In this document: positions 30,601 to 42,290 of the stretch, one piece after another
Numbering within the stretch: position 1 is the stretch's first letter
How the letters are laid out: every line of letters starts with the position of its first letter
Source of the DNA: Dromiciops gliroides
Taxonomy: Eukaryota > Chordata > Mammalia > Microbiotheria > Microbiotheriidae
Assembly (NCBI RefSeq): GCF_019393635.1
Contig: NC_057862.1
Coordinates: 240,659,941-240,723,940 of the forward strand
Length of the DNA: 64,000 bases
Direction of reading: 5' to 3'
Translations under genes and position numbers: made by a program
Notes under the pieces: generated by a model
What the model saw: the letters and a program-made list of their open reading frames with translations, nothing else
Databases searched by the model: none
What the model was told of the DNA's origin: nothing

Positions 30601-31544
30601 TTTGGTCATGTAATCTCTGTAAGCCCAAGACTGTGAAGGAAGAAGATGCCTAACCCATTCGCCTTTTTGGAGAAGTGAGAGGAGGTGTCAGTCAAAGTGC
30701 AAGTTAGAATTCCTGTCCTAGAGAAAACTATGCAGATCCCTGCTTTTGGTTCATCCCTAGCACCATAAAGCAAATACCATAGTAATAAAGTATGTGACAA
30801 GCTTGTCAAATTAAAGGAATAATAATAATAATAATAACCATCTCACATGGGGCCAGGAAAACTGGGTCCTCTGCCATTGTCCTCTGTAAAAACTTATTAG
30901 CTAAAACTGTTGCCTGTTCATTTACAAGCAGCAAATGAATATGATTTTGAAAAGAAACCACCACTTGCAATTAATTAATGGACTTCTGTTAACTAAAATG
31001 GCATCATGTGGTATTTTCTAAACTGCTAGTGGAATGGTTTGTAATGGAATAGGAGAATGGAAATTAAATACTAAGGCTTCATTCCAATTCTCTTGTCTAA
31101 TTAACAGAAGAAGGTACAACGTGACAGTCACAAGTCATTTTCCATTCTAAATAAAATAATCCTAACATTTCCTCATGCAACTTTCCCCAAAGAAAGATGA
31201 CATTTGAGTTCTTCTTTAGAAAATTCTTTGTCCTCCCTCCTCCCCAAGCTCTCCTGAAGTACCAAAAAGCTGAGTTTTACTCAATGCTGAGCTGCTCCAA
31301 CGATGCTTTATTATACCTTTCTTCAAGCAGTCAAGTTTTTCACAACACCATGGTGGCAGAAGTGTATGTGGGATGAGGATGTGGGGTGGGTTTTTGTTTT
31401 TTTGTTGTTATTTTTTTGGATAGTGAAAAAATATTTAACATGAAGAAATACTTAACATGATCACTGTCTTTAAGTAATTGAGGGCATATCATGGGTAATA
31501 TGGTTATATTTGCTGAGCTTGACCAATGGGGCAGAATTAGGAAT
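30601..31544. other. SIPA1L1 intron, low repeat content
   Basis: Contains a short (AAT)6 run at about 30819-30836. No exon or family repeat recognised. Confidence 0.4.
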
Positions 31545-31760
31545 ACAATTCTGAAGGTCAGGAAATAGACTTGGGCTTGATCCGAAGGAAAAGCTCCTTA
31601 ACAATTAGGGTCACTCTGAAGTTGAATGGGATGTTTGGTTCCCACTCAAGAGAAGTCTTCAAGGAAAGGCTAGCTGACCATTTGTTTTTGTATGCTGTGG
31701 ATGGGATTCTCATTCAGGCACAAGGTGGACTAGTGATAACCACTTACCCCCTTACACAGC
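31545..31760 (+). mobile_element. L3/CR1 LINE 3' fragment
   Basis: 'aagctccttaacaattaggg', 'gttcccactcaagagaagtcttcaagg', 'ggctagctgaccatttg' match the usual CR1/L3 3' layout (valley of 'aggtcttcaagcagaggctggatgaccactt'). Confidence 0.6.
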
Positions 31761-32530
31761 ACTTCTCACACATGGAATGTCTGCTAAAACTGACTGATGA
31801 ACTTCTCTTTTATAGGAACAGCTCATGGTCATCAGTCTTAAATATCCAGACCATAGCCAAGAGCCAGGAAACAAACAGAAAAGACTTCCAAAAAGCAGAA
31901 AGAGCTGTCACAAAGTCCACACACCAGAGTTTGTGCACTGTACTTAAAGAAGAGCCCCTCTGAGCCTGATGTAGAGAGCACTATCTTTTCTATTAGACAT
32001 CACTGTAATAAATTGGAACATCTAGTTTCCTAGCCTATGGCAGATTAGAAACAGGAAATCAGAGGGGTTAAGGGAAGAAGGAAGTTAAGACTAGATACAG
32101 GCACACAGGCATCATCAAGAAGTGACAGCCTGATAATGAGGTGGGTGGGAAAATGAGTCTAAAAAGCAGAGAAGATAATTCCAAAGTATAGCTGTGTGAT
32201 ACTATTTAAGTGTGGGGACAAACCGTTCTGTATCTCAACAATCCTAGAGAGTATCATTGTATCATTATATCTTATATGTTCTGTTTAAAAAGGCAAGAAA
32301 GTAGCTAAAATATTTTAGGACCTATTTCATTCAAAGTGGTTAAAATTTGAAGGCAAAAAGGTTTTGGTCCTTTTGGGTAGGTAATTAAGCTTTACTTATA
32401 GAGAAAAGCTTTATGCAGAATAATCTCAACCTATACAAGGTGTCATGTATGTTCCCATCCTTTCATATAGCTTAATTGCATCAGGAGAAAAGAGTACACA
32501 AAGTAAAACACACGACCCACGGAGCCCAAC
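31761..32530. other. SIPA1L1 intron, nothing recognised
   Basis: No supported feature before the donor of exon 32645-32531. Confidence 0.4.
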
Positions 32531-32645
32531 CTTCCGTAAGACTTCATCTGGGCCATGGCTTGGTCTTCTAGATGGTCACTGTTGGATGCAGCACTCAGGG
32601 GTCGGTGGTTCTCATCACTAGCAGCAAAGAACGAGGCTCGCTGGA
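32531..32645 (-). CDS. SIPA1L1: SIPA1L1 exon
   Basis: 115 nt, acceptor TTTCCAG|TCCAG, donor GGAAG|GTTGGG. It needs 1 base from the previous exon (giving Val) and leaves 2 bases for the next. It encodes [20 protein letters not shown] then [18 protein letters not shown]. This linker precedes the C-terminal coiled coil in SIPA1L1; its Ser-rich character suggests phosphoregulation (inference). The phases fit exons 34150-34004 and 28511-28427 exactly. Confidence 0.92.
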
Positions 32646-34003
32646 CTGGAAAGGAAATAAGAAGCCACTCATTCTCTTCTTAGGACACTAACTAAGCCAG
32701 GTGCCTATGCAAACTAAAAAGCCAACAAATGCCCTTTAGGGGAAAAATACATGTGAAATAAATAAAAGGCATGGGTTGTAGTGCCCAGGCTGGTGCATCC
32801 ACACTGTTATTACAAGTAAGACTCTTCACTGAATTTCTGTGTCCAGAGGTGGCAAAAATTTTAACAAAAAGGGGACAAGACATGAAAGGCTCTTCTTTTT
32901 CTGCCTAATGAACTAGAGCACATGGCAGGCATTAGTTCAAACTTCCATTAGAGGTCATCTGCTCAGTGTGGGGAAGGGGTTGTTGTAACCTGAAGAAGAA
33001 CATACAATCAATGCTTTCAAATCAGCTGGAGTCAGTGAAACTAGAATTAATTAGCCATTAGGGGTTCCTGTGGACTTATTGATATCACTACGTAAGAAAA
33101 CTGGTCTTGATATCAAAGACTCAAATGGCAGTTAAAAATTGATCCCTCTTCAGCCCAAAACATTCACATTTAAAATACGAGCCAACAGGGGGCAGCTAGA
33201 TGGCGCAGTGGATAGAGCACCGGCCCTGGAGTCAGGAGGACCTGAGTTCAAATCCAGTCTCAGACACTTGACATTTACTAGCTGTGTGACCCTGGGCAAG
33301 TCACTTAACCCCAATTGCCTCATTAAAAAAACAAACAAACAAACAAAAACGAGCCAACAAGAGAAATCAAAACCTTCTAAGTCAAGACAAAACTGCTCTT
33401 CCCCACGTGTGTAAAGAAGAAGGGCCAAAATCTGGGGTTTGCTTTAGCTCAGCAAACATTAAAAAAGGTGGTGGGAATCAGTCAGTTGACCAGTGGGCTG
33501 GTAACGTGGTCAGTCTTAAAATGGGCAAGAGGAAAATATAAAGTATCCAACTGACTATGCATAAAGGAAGGAGAGGGGAAGGCATGGGAGGCCTCAGACC
33601 ACTGGTGGCAGAGACTGGAGGCTAGGGAAGAAAGAGTTCCCAAATTATCCTGAAATATATTTCAGCCACGTTGTGGAAATGTCTTCACAATGTGGTGAGG
33701 GTTCATCTCTGGATTTATGTTCTTGGCAGTGGAATGACCGTTAGGATTCTGCCACACCCCTCCTTTTTCAGTATGACAGATGGGAGACTCAGCCAGACAT
33801 CCTTGTCATAGATTTACATTCGTGAAAAGCAATTCATTATACTGGAGTCTGTCCAGAAAGTGTCTGTGTTCTTGTTATGTCACTGAGAATTAGGATTAAA
33901 CAATCAAGTTGGCCCTGAGTGGGAACATCGTTGTGTTTTTGTCATGTATATTTCAACAGGATAGCTAAGGGAACTTTCCAACTTAAGGGTTCACTATACT
34001 TAC
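32646..34003 (-). other. SIPA1L1: SIPA1L1 intron (1,358 bp) with one SINE
   Basis: Donor TTGAGG|GTAAGT at 34004/34003, acceptor at 32646-32647. Apart from the SINE at 33188-33348 no repeat is recognised. Confidence 0.85.
33188..33348 (+). repeat. SINE, type A, in SIPA1L1 intron
   Basis: Full-length copy antisense to the gene, tail (AAAC)n. ACGAGCCAACA is repeated at 33177-33187 and 33349-33359. Confidence 0.95.
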
Positions 34004-34150
34004 CCTCAAAAGCTTTGGCAGCATCTACCAGGTTTGACCAATCCAGGTCAGAAGCAGAGTCTGGCAAGGGCATGAGACCCGGGTCAGGCATAGGCTGTCT
34101 TCTCGGCTCCTGGATATCAGTGAGGGAGCTGTCTGAAGCTGAGAACTCTC
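34004..34150 (-). CDS. SIPA1L1: SIPA1L1 exon
   Basis: 147 nt (49 codons), phase 1 at both ends, acceptor CTTGCAG|GAGAG, donor GAGG|GTAAGT. It encodes [20 protein letters not shown], then [20 protein letters not shown] and LVDAAKAFE. Symmetric phase means skipping would keep the frame. Strongly conserved-looking SIPA1L1 C-terminal sequence. Confidence 0.93.
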
Positions 34151-34317
34151 CTGCAAGGAAGTAGAAGGAAGAAGGGACATTCAGAAGAAAATAATGAAAC
34201 ATTCAATGTCCACTACCTTTAATCAGAAGAAAAACAGCTCACTGTTAATCACCATTGGCCAGCCACTGGGGATGAGAATTTATTCTTTGCTTATCCACAT
34301 TCAGGGACTTTCTTTTT

Positions 34318-35083
34318 TTTAGTAATAATAAACATTTTTATTTAAAGGTTTTTTTTTTTTTTAAAGTGAGGCAATTGGGGTTAAGTGACTTGCCCAAGGT
34401 CACACAGCTAGTAAGTGTTAAGTGTCTGAGGCTGGATTTGAACTCAGGTACTCCTGACTCCAGGGCCGGTGCTCTATCCACTGTGCCACCTAGCCGCCCC
34501 TATTTAAAGTTTTGAGTTCCAAATTCTATCCCCCTCCTCTCCCTCCCCTCCCTCTTCCCTGAGGCAGTAAGCAATCAGATATAGATTATACATGTGCAAT
34601 TATGTATAACATTGCCTTTTAGTAATTTTGTATAAAAATCTTGAATAAAAGGAAAAAAAAGTGAAAACTAGCATGCTTCAGTGTGTGTTCAATCAATATC
34701 AGTTCTTTCTTTGGAGGTAGATAATATGCTTTATCATTAGTTCTTTGGGATTGTCTTGGATCATCGTATTGTTGAGAATAGTTAAGTCATTCACAGTTCT
34801 TCATCAAACAGTATTGCTGTCACTGTGCACAACATTCTCCTGGTTCTGCTCACTTCACTACACATCAGTTCATACAAGTCTTTCCAGGCATTTCTGATAT
34901 CATCCTGCTTGTTATTTCTTATAGCACAATAATATTCCATCACCATCATATACCACAGCTTCTTCAACTATTCCCCAATTGATGGGCATTTGATTTCCAA
35001 TTCTTAGCCACCACTAAAAAAGCTGCTATAAGTATTTTTGTACAAATAGGTCTTTTTGTCTTTTTTGGAATTTCTTTTAAAAG
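34318..35083 (-). mobile_element. LINE-1, 5'-truncated, in SIPA1L1 intron, interrupted by SINE
   Basis: 'cacaataatattccatcacc', 'cttcaactattccccaattgatggg', 'agctgctataagtatttttgtac' are antisense L1 ORF2-end and 3' UTR. A SINE at 34348-34500 sits near its 3' end. Confidence 0.88.
34348..34500 (-). repeat. SINE, type A, nested in L1
   Basis: Minus-strand full-length copy ending CACCTAGCCGCCCC. TATTTAAAG flanks it at 34339-34347 and 34501-34509. Confidence 0.94.
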
Positions 35084-35799
35084 GAAATATGATTTGATGT
35101 TTTTATGGATAAGGAGATAGGTGGATATTCTTTCTGTAAGTTCATATTGCAACCCCTCCATGCTTTATTGTTTGTGCAGTTTTCAACTAAGTTTTACCAT
35201 AAATTCTCCTGCAGATGGTCTGTTCAATAGACTGAGGGCCAAAGTAAATGCTCTAAATTTCTGACCACATTTTAATTTTTTTATTTTTGACTGTGGCATA
35301 AACTGTGGAAAAGTTACTTTCGATCCAAGGCATGTTATATAAAACAGAGGACTGAAGCAATCTCTTGCCCAAACTCTTTGGCCTGGGACAGATTCAGGTT
35401 TCCTAAAATCCTGGAGAACTCAGAAGATCTCATGCAATCACTGATTTATCCTAGAGCCCAAACCAGGGGGGATCTTCTGATATGCTCTAAAGGAGCAAAA
35501 GGGTTCATTCTGTCCTGGACTCTTTAAGACTTCTCTGAAATGAATGAAAAATACTCTTATCTTGTTCTTGACCAACTCCAGGGTTGCCTTGCTTGTATTT
35601 CTCTTTATTCTTTGGAGAGGAGGAGACTGAGTATCAATCAGATATCAGATTTGCCTTCTGCAATTCAAGCTATAGTCCCAGGTAGAACTGGATAACTTCC
35701 AAGAATCCTTCCAACTCTAAGATTCTATAATTCCCACAAATCCATCTTTTCCAGTGAAGCCAGAACAATCCTATTAACTAGAACTAGTCATATCACCAT
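35084..35799. other. SIPA1L1 intron, nothing recognised
   Basis: No supported exon or repeat family. Confidence 0.4.
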
Positions 35800-36262
35800 T
35801 GTGCTACCTACCAGATAAAGTTCAAATTCCTATGCACTTGGGGCCTTTCACATTCCCTTTCCAGCCTCTGATATTACTCTCCTCCCCAAAACTATGCTTG
35901 AGCCAAAACTCTGCCTTCCAGTCAAGCACTGTGGCCTCCTTCTATGTCAGTGCCTTTACTCCATCTGTTTGCTATGTCTGGAATGTCAACCTTCCCACCC
36001 CAATTTATTGAATTCCCAGACATCTTTTCAAAGCATCTTATATGCCACCTCTTCTCCTAATTGCCCCTACTGGTAATAACCTTCCTCTTCGGACCACACA
36101 TACTATTTTGTTGTGTAACTGTAATACTCATCATTGAAATCGTATATGATAGCTATGTTCTCATATTTCCCTCTCACACTGTAAAACTTTATGAGGACAG
36201 AGACCATGTGCATCCTCCACATTTCAGTGCCTACCATAGTTCTCTGCAGTATGTATTTAAAG
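35800..36262 (+). mobile_element. L2 LINE 3' fragment
   Basis: 'ccagataaagttcaaattcc', 'gcacttggggcctttcac', 'tttatgaggacagagaccatg', 'gcctaccatagttctctgcag'. Small frames are remnants. Confidence 0.6.
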
Positions 36263-36340
36263 TATTTGCTTGAATGATGAAGCATGAGGCTTACATTTCC
36301 CAAAAGAAGGAATGTGTTGATTGATTAATTTTAAATTGTA

Positions 36341-36495
36341 GGGGCAGCTAGATGGCACAGTGGATAGAGCACCGGCCCTGGAGTCAGGAGTACCTGAGTT
36401 CAAATCCGGCCTCAGACACTTAACACTTACTAGCTGTGTGACCCTGGGCAAGTCACTTAACCCCAATTGCCTCACTAAAAAAAAAAAAAAAAAAA
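36341..36495 (+). repeat. SINE, type A, in SIPA1L1 intron
   Basis: Full-length copy with a 19-A tail. TTTAAATTGTA at 36330-36340 and 36496-36506. Confidence 0.95.
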
Positions 36496-36506
36496 TTTAA
36501 ATTGTA

Positions 36507-37336
36507 CTTAGTGATCACCAGGGAGAGTTCTATCAGAGGGGAAAGGAAAAGAAAGATATATTTAAGAAAGAATAACACTAAGAACATTTTTATTCAAATT
36601 CTACTGAATGAATATGTCAATTGCATCATTACCAAAATCCCAGAAGTTCCTGAATCTCCTTATTTCTGTTCCCTTAGATCTGACTTCTCCAGGAGGGCAC
36701 CAAAGCTAAAGCCATATTGATCTAATTGTGTCTATGCAGTGGCCAGTCAGTCAATATCTTCCTGGTTCCTTGTAGGCAGCAAGGGGCTCTAGCATTGTCT
36801 AGGAGCGACTGGCCAGAATCCTTTGGTGAGAAAAATACTTAGTTGGATGAATCTGTGATCAGAACATCAGTACTCCCTACAAGGCAGGCACTGAAGTGAG
36901 GAGGATGCAAAATTTAGGCAGGACATAGTCCCTTTCCTCATAAAGTTTTTATACATATTGTAACCTATCCACTCACTTTTATCTTGTATAACTGTTTATG
37001 CTCCCTTGTAACTCCTTTGGAGGAGGGCCACATGACTCCTGGAATACTTCTATTACATTTCTTGATATTATAAGGATATCAATGGATCACCTGTGGGATC
37101 CTCTCCTTTTGTTACTTGGCTGACCTAACTCTTTCTTCAGTAACACATCTCTTTACTGATATTTTTCTGTTGTTTCTACTGCACAATTCTTAGATGTTTG
37201 TATGTTCCAGCATACTCATGCCTGCCGCATGCACTAATTCTTGGGAGAAGTAGCACTGAGCCATACACGATCACTAGAAGAATATTAACGCTAAAAGAAA
37301 ATCAATGCTTTGTTGGAGGGAGAAGCTTGGGGACAT
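36507..37336. other. SIPA1L1 intron, nothing recognised
   Basis: No supported feature. Confidence 0.4.
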
Positions 37337-37350
37337 AAAAGTATTGCAGA

Positions 37351-37897
37351 ATGGGCTGATGATGAGTGAGATGAGCAGAACCAGAAGAACATTGTACACA
37401 GTATCATCAACATTGAGTGTTGATCTACAGTGATGGACTATATTCTTCTCACCAATGCAGTGGTACAGAAGAGTTCCAGGGGACTCATGATAGAAGAGGA
37501 TCTCCAAATCCAAGAAAAAAAACAACAACTGTGGAGTATAAATGCTGAATGAACCATACTATTTCTTTTGTTTTTGGTGCTGTTGTTTTTTCTATTTTGA
37601 GGTTTTTCATCATTGCTCTGATTTTTCTCTTATAACATGACTAATGCAGAAATAGGATTAATGTTATTATGTGTATGTGTGTGTATATATATATATACAT
37701 ATACATATATACATATATATATATATACACATACATACATATATATATAAAACACCTATATCAGATTACCTTCTGTCTAGGAGAGGGGGGAGGGAGGGAG
37801 AAAAATCTGAAATTGGAAAGCCTGTATAATAAACAAAAGTTGAGAACTATCTCTACATGTAACAGGAAAAAAATAAAATACTTTATTAATTAAAAAA
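37351..37897 (+). mobile_element. LINE-1, 5'-truncated, young subfamily
   Basis: 547 bp covering the last ~30 codons of ORF2 and the 3' UTR, very close to 17664-18193 of the intact element, including its TA/TG microsatellite (37670-37750), G-rich tract and AATAAA. Flanked by AAAAGTATTGCAGA (37337-37350 and 37898-37911), a perfect 14-bp duplication. Antisense to SIPA1L1. Confidence 0.95.
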
Positions 37898-38009
37898 AAA
37901 AGTATTGCAGAGTCCCCTCACAGAGGTGATCCAGATCTACTGAATCAAATACTTCTATCATCAAAAAACAACAGACACAATCAATTGTGTGAGTGTGAAG
38001 ATATGGCTT

Positions 38010-38216
38010 TTGTTTGGTCATTTTTTCAGTTGTGTCTGACTCTTAATGACTCCATTTGGGGTTTTCCTGGAGTGGTTTGCCATTTCCTTATCTAGTTCAT
38101 TTTACATATGAGGAAACCAAAGCTAACAAGTGTCTGAGGCCAGATTTGAACTCAGGAAGATGGATCTTCCTGACTCCAGGCCTGGTCCTCTATCTACTGT
38201 ATCATCTAGCTGCCCC
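38010..38216 (-). repeat. SINE, type B (BovB-like tail)
   Basis: Minus-strand copy: 'tcagttgtgtctgactcttaatgac', 'ccatttggggttttcctgg', body with an internal deletion, head ending TCTAGCTGCCCC. Confidence 0.9.
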
Positions 38217-38359
38217 CATATAGCCTACTAGAGAATATAATCTGTGAAAGATGGATTTTCTTCTCACTTTCATCAGGGTGGACCTTGATAGATATGTTGA
38301 CTGTTTTCATAAATATTTCATAGAGATGAAAATGAAGACATGGGTTGGTAATGTATAGA

Positions 38360-38608
38360 GCTGGGATTTATATAGCATTTTAAGGTTTGCAAAACACTTT
38401 ATAAATATTGTCTCATTTGATTCTCTCAATTACCCAGAAATCTAGGTGATATTATTATCCCCATTTTACAGATGAGGAAACTGAGGCAGAGAGAAGTTAA
38501 GTGACTTGCCAGGGTCACATATCTAATAAGTGTCTGAGGCAGGATATGAACTCCAGTCTTCCTGATTCCAAGACCAGTGCTCTATCCACTGCACCACCTT
38601 GCTGCTGG
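38360..38608 (-). repeat. MIR/THER-type SINE
   Basis: 'atttatatagcattttaaggtttgc', 'attatccccattttacagatg', 'cagggtcacatatctaataag', head end 'ccactgcaccacc'. Confidence 0.85.
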
Positions 38609-40189
38609 CTGCACTTTCCATCTGTTTTCTTTAGTGATATTACTACCTCTTTATTTACTACACCAGGAAATGAGGTTAAGAATCCAAATGTGGTGGTTCT
38701 ATTGTTGTTGATATTGAGTTTGTGACAAACTTATAAATGTGTGATCTCTTGTACTTTTCCTGTGCTGTCCACTTTCTCCTTTCATCCTTAGATGTCTTCC
38801 CAATGATTATGTCTCTCACCAAACTGGAGGCATGTGTACCAGAATTCTTGGCTTATCAGCCATAGTGATCATAATTTTGAACCACCTTCCATTTTGTAAA
38901 ATTTTACAAACAAGTTTATATTTTAGATTGGTGTTGTTTATGCACCAGCACTGATCTTGAGTTGCTGGCCAAGTGATGAGAAAGGAATCTTTAATTCATT
39001 AAACAACAGAAGAAATTCTACACTATTCTGACCTACAGCCTAACGCTAGAAACAAAGATCCATTCTTTTGTTTGCTCCTAAAAGAGCAACATTATGTACA
39101 GGAGATGTTATATGAAGTCAGTGCAAGTAGGAACTGGAGGTGGGGAAACTGAGAGGCCATTCCCCTTTAGTGAATTTCCTTTAATAGGAGAAGAAAATAA
39201 AAGAGGACGAGTCACAAAAAGGAGATAGCTAGGTTTTAAAAGTTTTCGTATGCATATGGAAAATAACTGACCATAACCTATAGGCCACAAGCCTTTATTT
39301 TTCCTTTCAAGGGTTATGTAAATAACTCTGAACCTACCTTGGGTTAAATCTGAAGCCATACACACAGAATCCAAAGTGACACAATATCATTTTATAAATA
39401 CTCAACCATTGTCAACACCAGTGAAGGAAGCCAAACAAAGCTTCAAATGAACACATTTCCACAGTGACATCTTCTAGGGGGGTTTTGAAGGAGGAGCTCA
39501 TTTTCCAGATTTGAGGTATGGAATGGGTCACTTTGTTGCATTTCAGGGCATGATGGCCAGTACCAAATTATAAACATGGAAAAAACTGAAAAAGAGGCCT
39601 AGTAAGGGTCATCTGAAACTGTGGGCAAGTTCCTGAAATAGGGCAGATGCAAGGGCAAGATAGAGAGTTCTGGGGGATGAGTCTAGAGCGTGTGATCATA
39701 CAAGTAAAACAAAAGGCAGAAAAAATGATTAGTGCAAATCCATGTGCATCTCTAGAAATACCTGTTTACAAGGAGTTAAAACATTTTGTCAATTAAGATA
39801 AGCTGGTATATAACAGAATATATTTAGCAGTTGTTTTCTTTTCCCAAGTATGCAAAGAACTGCTTTGAAGCACAGCTGCTAGTTATTAATGTGCTTAAAA
39901 TTAGCAGAATTATGAGTAAATGGAAATCAACAAATACTGGGAGATATTAAATACTCAGTTGTACTTAAACTGGCTCTCACCAAGGGCAAGTAGGTAGAAC
40001 AATTCTGTGCACCACTCAAAACTATCTCCAGGGCCCCAGGTGCCCCCTGAAAAGAAAATAAATGCTAACCTCTCCACACATGCCCCCTCTCCCCCGAACC
40101 CTGAAATTTCAGTCATATTCAGAGCCAACTAAGTTTTAGGCTATGTCATGAGAGTTGGTCGAGTTCTAACTTGATTTGGGAACATGCAC
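38609..40189. other. SIPA1L1 intron, low repeat content
   Basis: About 1.6 kb without recognised repeats or exons. Confidence 0.4.
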
Positions 40190-40332
40190 TGCATAGATGC
40201 CACCCCCTGAATAAATAAGCCTTTCCTGATCCCTTTCCCCACCCCTCCCATCACACCCCCAATTCTTATTTTCTTTTTCTGTTACTTTGAATATATTTAC
40301 TTGTGAACATGCTGTATCTCCCTAGGACAGGG
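40190..40332 (+). mobile_element. L2 LINE 3' fragment
   Basis: 'ataagcctttcctgatccc', 'ttactttgaatatatttac', 'ctccctaggacagggc'. Short and degraded. Confidence 0.45.
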
Positions 40333-40365
40333 CAGGGATTCTTAAATTTGAGGTATATGAATTTG

Positions 40366-40510
40366 GTTTGTTGTTGTTTTTGGTGAGGCAATTGGGGTTA
40401 AGTGACTTGCCTAAGGTCACACAGCTAGTAAGTGTCAAGTGTCTGAGGCCACATTTGAACTCAGGTCCACCTGAATCCAGGGCCAGTGCTCTATCCACTG
40501 CGCCACCTAG
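40366..40510 (-). repeat. SINE, type A, head truncated
   Basis: Minus-strand copy ending CGCCACCTAG, lacking the final GCTGCCCC. TGAATTTG occurs at 40358-40365 and 40511-40518, so the 5' truncation occurred at insertion. Confidence 0.92.
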
Positions 40511-40535
40511 TGAATTTGTTTTTAAAAAATATTTT

Positions 40536-40594
40536 GGGACAGCTAGGTGGTGTAGCGGAGAAAGCATCTGTCCTGGAGTCAGGAGGACCTGAGT
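40536..40594 (+). repeat. SINE head only, joined to L1
   Basis: GGGACAGCTAGGTGGTGTAG through AGGAGGACCTGAGT is the first ~59 bases of a SINE. It stops abruptly and L1 sequence begins within 6 bases. Confidence 0.85.
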
Positions 40595-40599
40595 CTTTA

Positions 40600-41127
40600 C
40601 TGTGCATACCCTTTGACCCAGCAATACCACTCTTGGGTCTTTTTCCCAAAGAGATTATGGAAAGGGGAGAGGGACCCACATGTACAAAAATATTTATAGC
40701 TGCTCTTTACATGGTGGCAAGGAATTGGAAGTTGAGGAGATGCCCATCAATTGGGGAATGGCTGGAAAAGTTGTGGTATATGAATGTAATGGAATACTAT
40801 TGTGCTGTAAGAAACGATGAGCAAGAGGAGTTCAGAGAAACCTGGTAGGTCTTGCGTGAGCTGATGATGAGTGAGATGACCAGAACCAGAAGAACACTGT
40901 ACACAGTATCATCAACATTGTGTGTTGATCTACTGTGATGGACTATATTTTTCTCACCAATGCAATGGTACAGAAGAGTTCCAGGGAACTCATGATAGAA
41001 GAGGATCTCCAAATCCAGGAAAAAAAAAAAAAAAGAACTGTGGAGTATAGATACTGAATGAACCATACTATTTATATAAAAAATAAAATACTTTATTACC
41101 AAAATAAATAAATAAATAAAATAAATT
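40600..41127 (+). mobile_element. LINE-1, 5'-truncated, with internal 3' UTR deletion
   Basis: Matches the intact L1 from about 17399 (TGTGCATACCCTTTGACCC) through the end of ORF2, where a stop interrupts the frame at 40846. It then jumps from 'gaaccatactattt' straight to 'aaaaaataaaatactttatt', skipping about 300 bp of 3' UTR including the microsatellite and G-rich tract. The tail is (AAAT)n. Confidence 0.92.
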
Positions 41128-41208
41128 TATGTCTTTAAACACGTTTTTCTGAGAAGGGGTCCACAGAAATAACCAGGCTGCCACAAGGGTCCATGGTACA
41201 AAAAAGGG

Positions 41209-41914
41209 CATTTCTTCCCTGGTAGAAAGGAGGCTCTTTGAGGGTAAGATGTATTTTGTTTTTGTATACTCACTATGTGCCTTCCACACAACAGAAGCTT
41301 CACAAACATTAGTTGAATCAAGTTAAAATAACCAACCCTGCACATGTTTGCCACTCAGAAAAAATTCAAAAGCAGAGGGTAAAGGAAAGAACCAGGACAG
41401 CATGGCCCTACCCCTTTGGTCAGGAAAAGGCACAGAAGCCACACTTGGTTCATTAGGCTCCCGACTTAAACAGCCCTTCAAAGTGATGATCAAATATCAA
41501 CAGAATCCTCAATGTTAGCAGCCTGAAGAAAAAAAAAAAAGTAACCACCACGGGCAGCCAGAAAGACTCTGGGCATTTTGTCTCTTCAGAAACGATGTAG
41601 ACTTGATTCAGTCCCTGTGGTTTTACCATCAGGCTCTCTCTGTTTGACACTGATCATGAGGAAATAGCTCAGCATGTGAATATCGCTGGATTTGCTCTGC
41701 TTGCCTATTACTCTGAAGTTACTGTGAAGCCAACTGATTTAATATTTATTAAGTATAAACTATGTGTGAGGTATGACACACAGCCCACACCCAATAAATC
41801 ACTTCTCCCTTCTGGGAATACATGTTCTGAGGAAATGGGAAATATACACTATCTCCACCCCCACCCCCCCAATACACACACACTAGAAGAGGAAGATGGA
41901 AAAAAAGGAATAAG
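41209..41914. other. SIPA1L1 intron, nothing recognised
   Basis: No supported exon or repeat family. Confidence 0.4.
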
Positions 41915-41927
41915 AAGATGCTAAGAA

Positions 41928-42086
41928 GGGGGCAGCTAGATGGCACAGTGGATAGAGCACCGGCTCTGGAGTCAGGAGGACCTGAGTTCAAATTCGGCCT
42001 CAGACACTTGACACTTACTAGCTGTGTGACCCTGGGCAAGTCACTTAACCCCAAATGCCTCACTAAAAAAAAAAAGAAAAAGAAAA
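41928..42086 (+). repeat. SINE, type A, in SIPA1L1 intron
   Basis: Full-length copy. AAGATGCTAAGAA at 41915-41927 and 42087-42099. Confidence 0.95.
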
Positions 42087-42119
42087 AAGATGCTAAGAAC
42101 TCACAATTCTATAGTCCTA

Positions 42120-42290
42120 AAAGGCTTATGAAATATTTTCCTCACAGTAGCACTGAGAGATAGGTAGTAGAAGTATTACTATTTCTATTTTCCAGATGAG
42201 GATCTTGAGAATCTGAAGGACTTTTCCATGTTCACATGGCTAGTTGTGACAAAGCCAGAATTCAAACCAAGGTCTTCTGACCCCAACTGC
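42120..42290 (-). repeat. MIR/THER-type SINE, degraded
   Basis: 'tttctattttccagatgagg', 'ttccatgttcacatggctag', 'gaattcaaaccaaggtcttctgacc'. Confidence 0.65.

Larger units (their letters stand above)
40333..41208 (+). mobile_element. DNA-transposon fossil (hAT-like), split by later insertions
   Basis: Left part CAGGGATTCTTAAATTTGAGG…TTTTTAAAAAATATTTT and right part TTTATGTCTTTAAACACG, GAAGGGGTCCACAG, CCACAAGGGTCCATGGTAC are the two ends of the 10247/8243 family. It is broken by a SINE (40366-40510) and by the SINE/L1 block (40536-41127). Confidence 0.6.
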
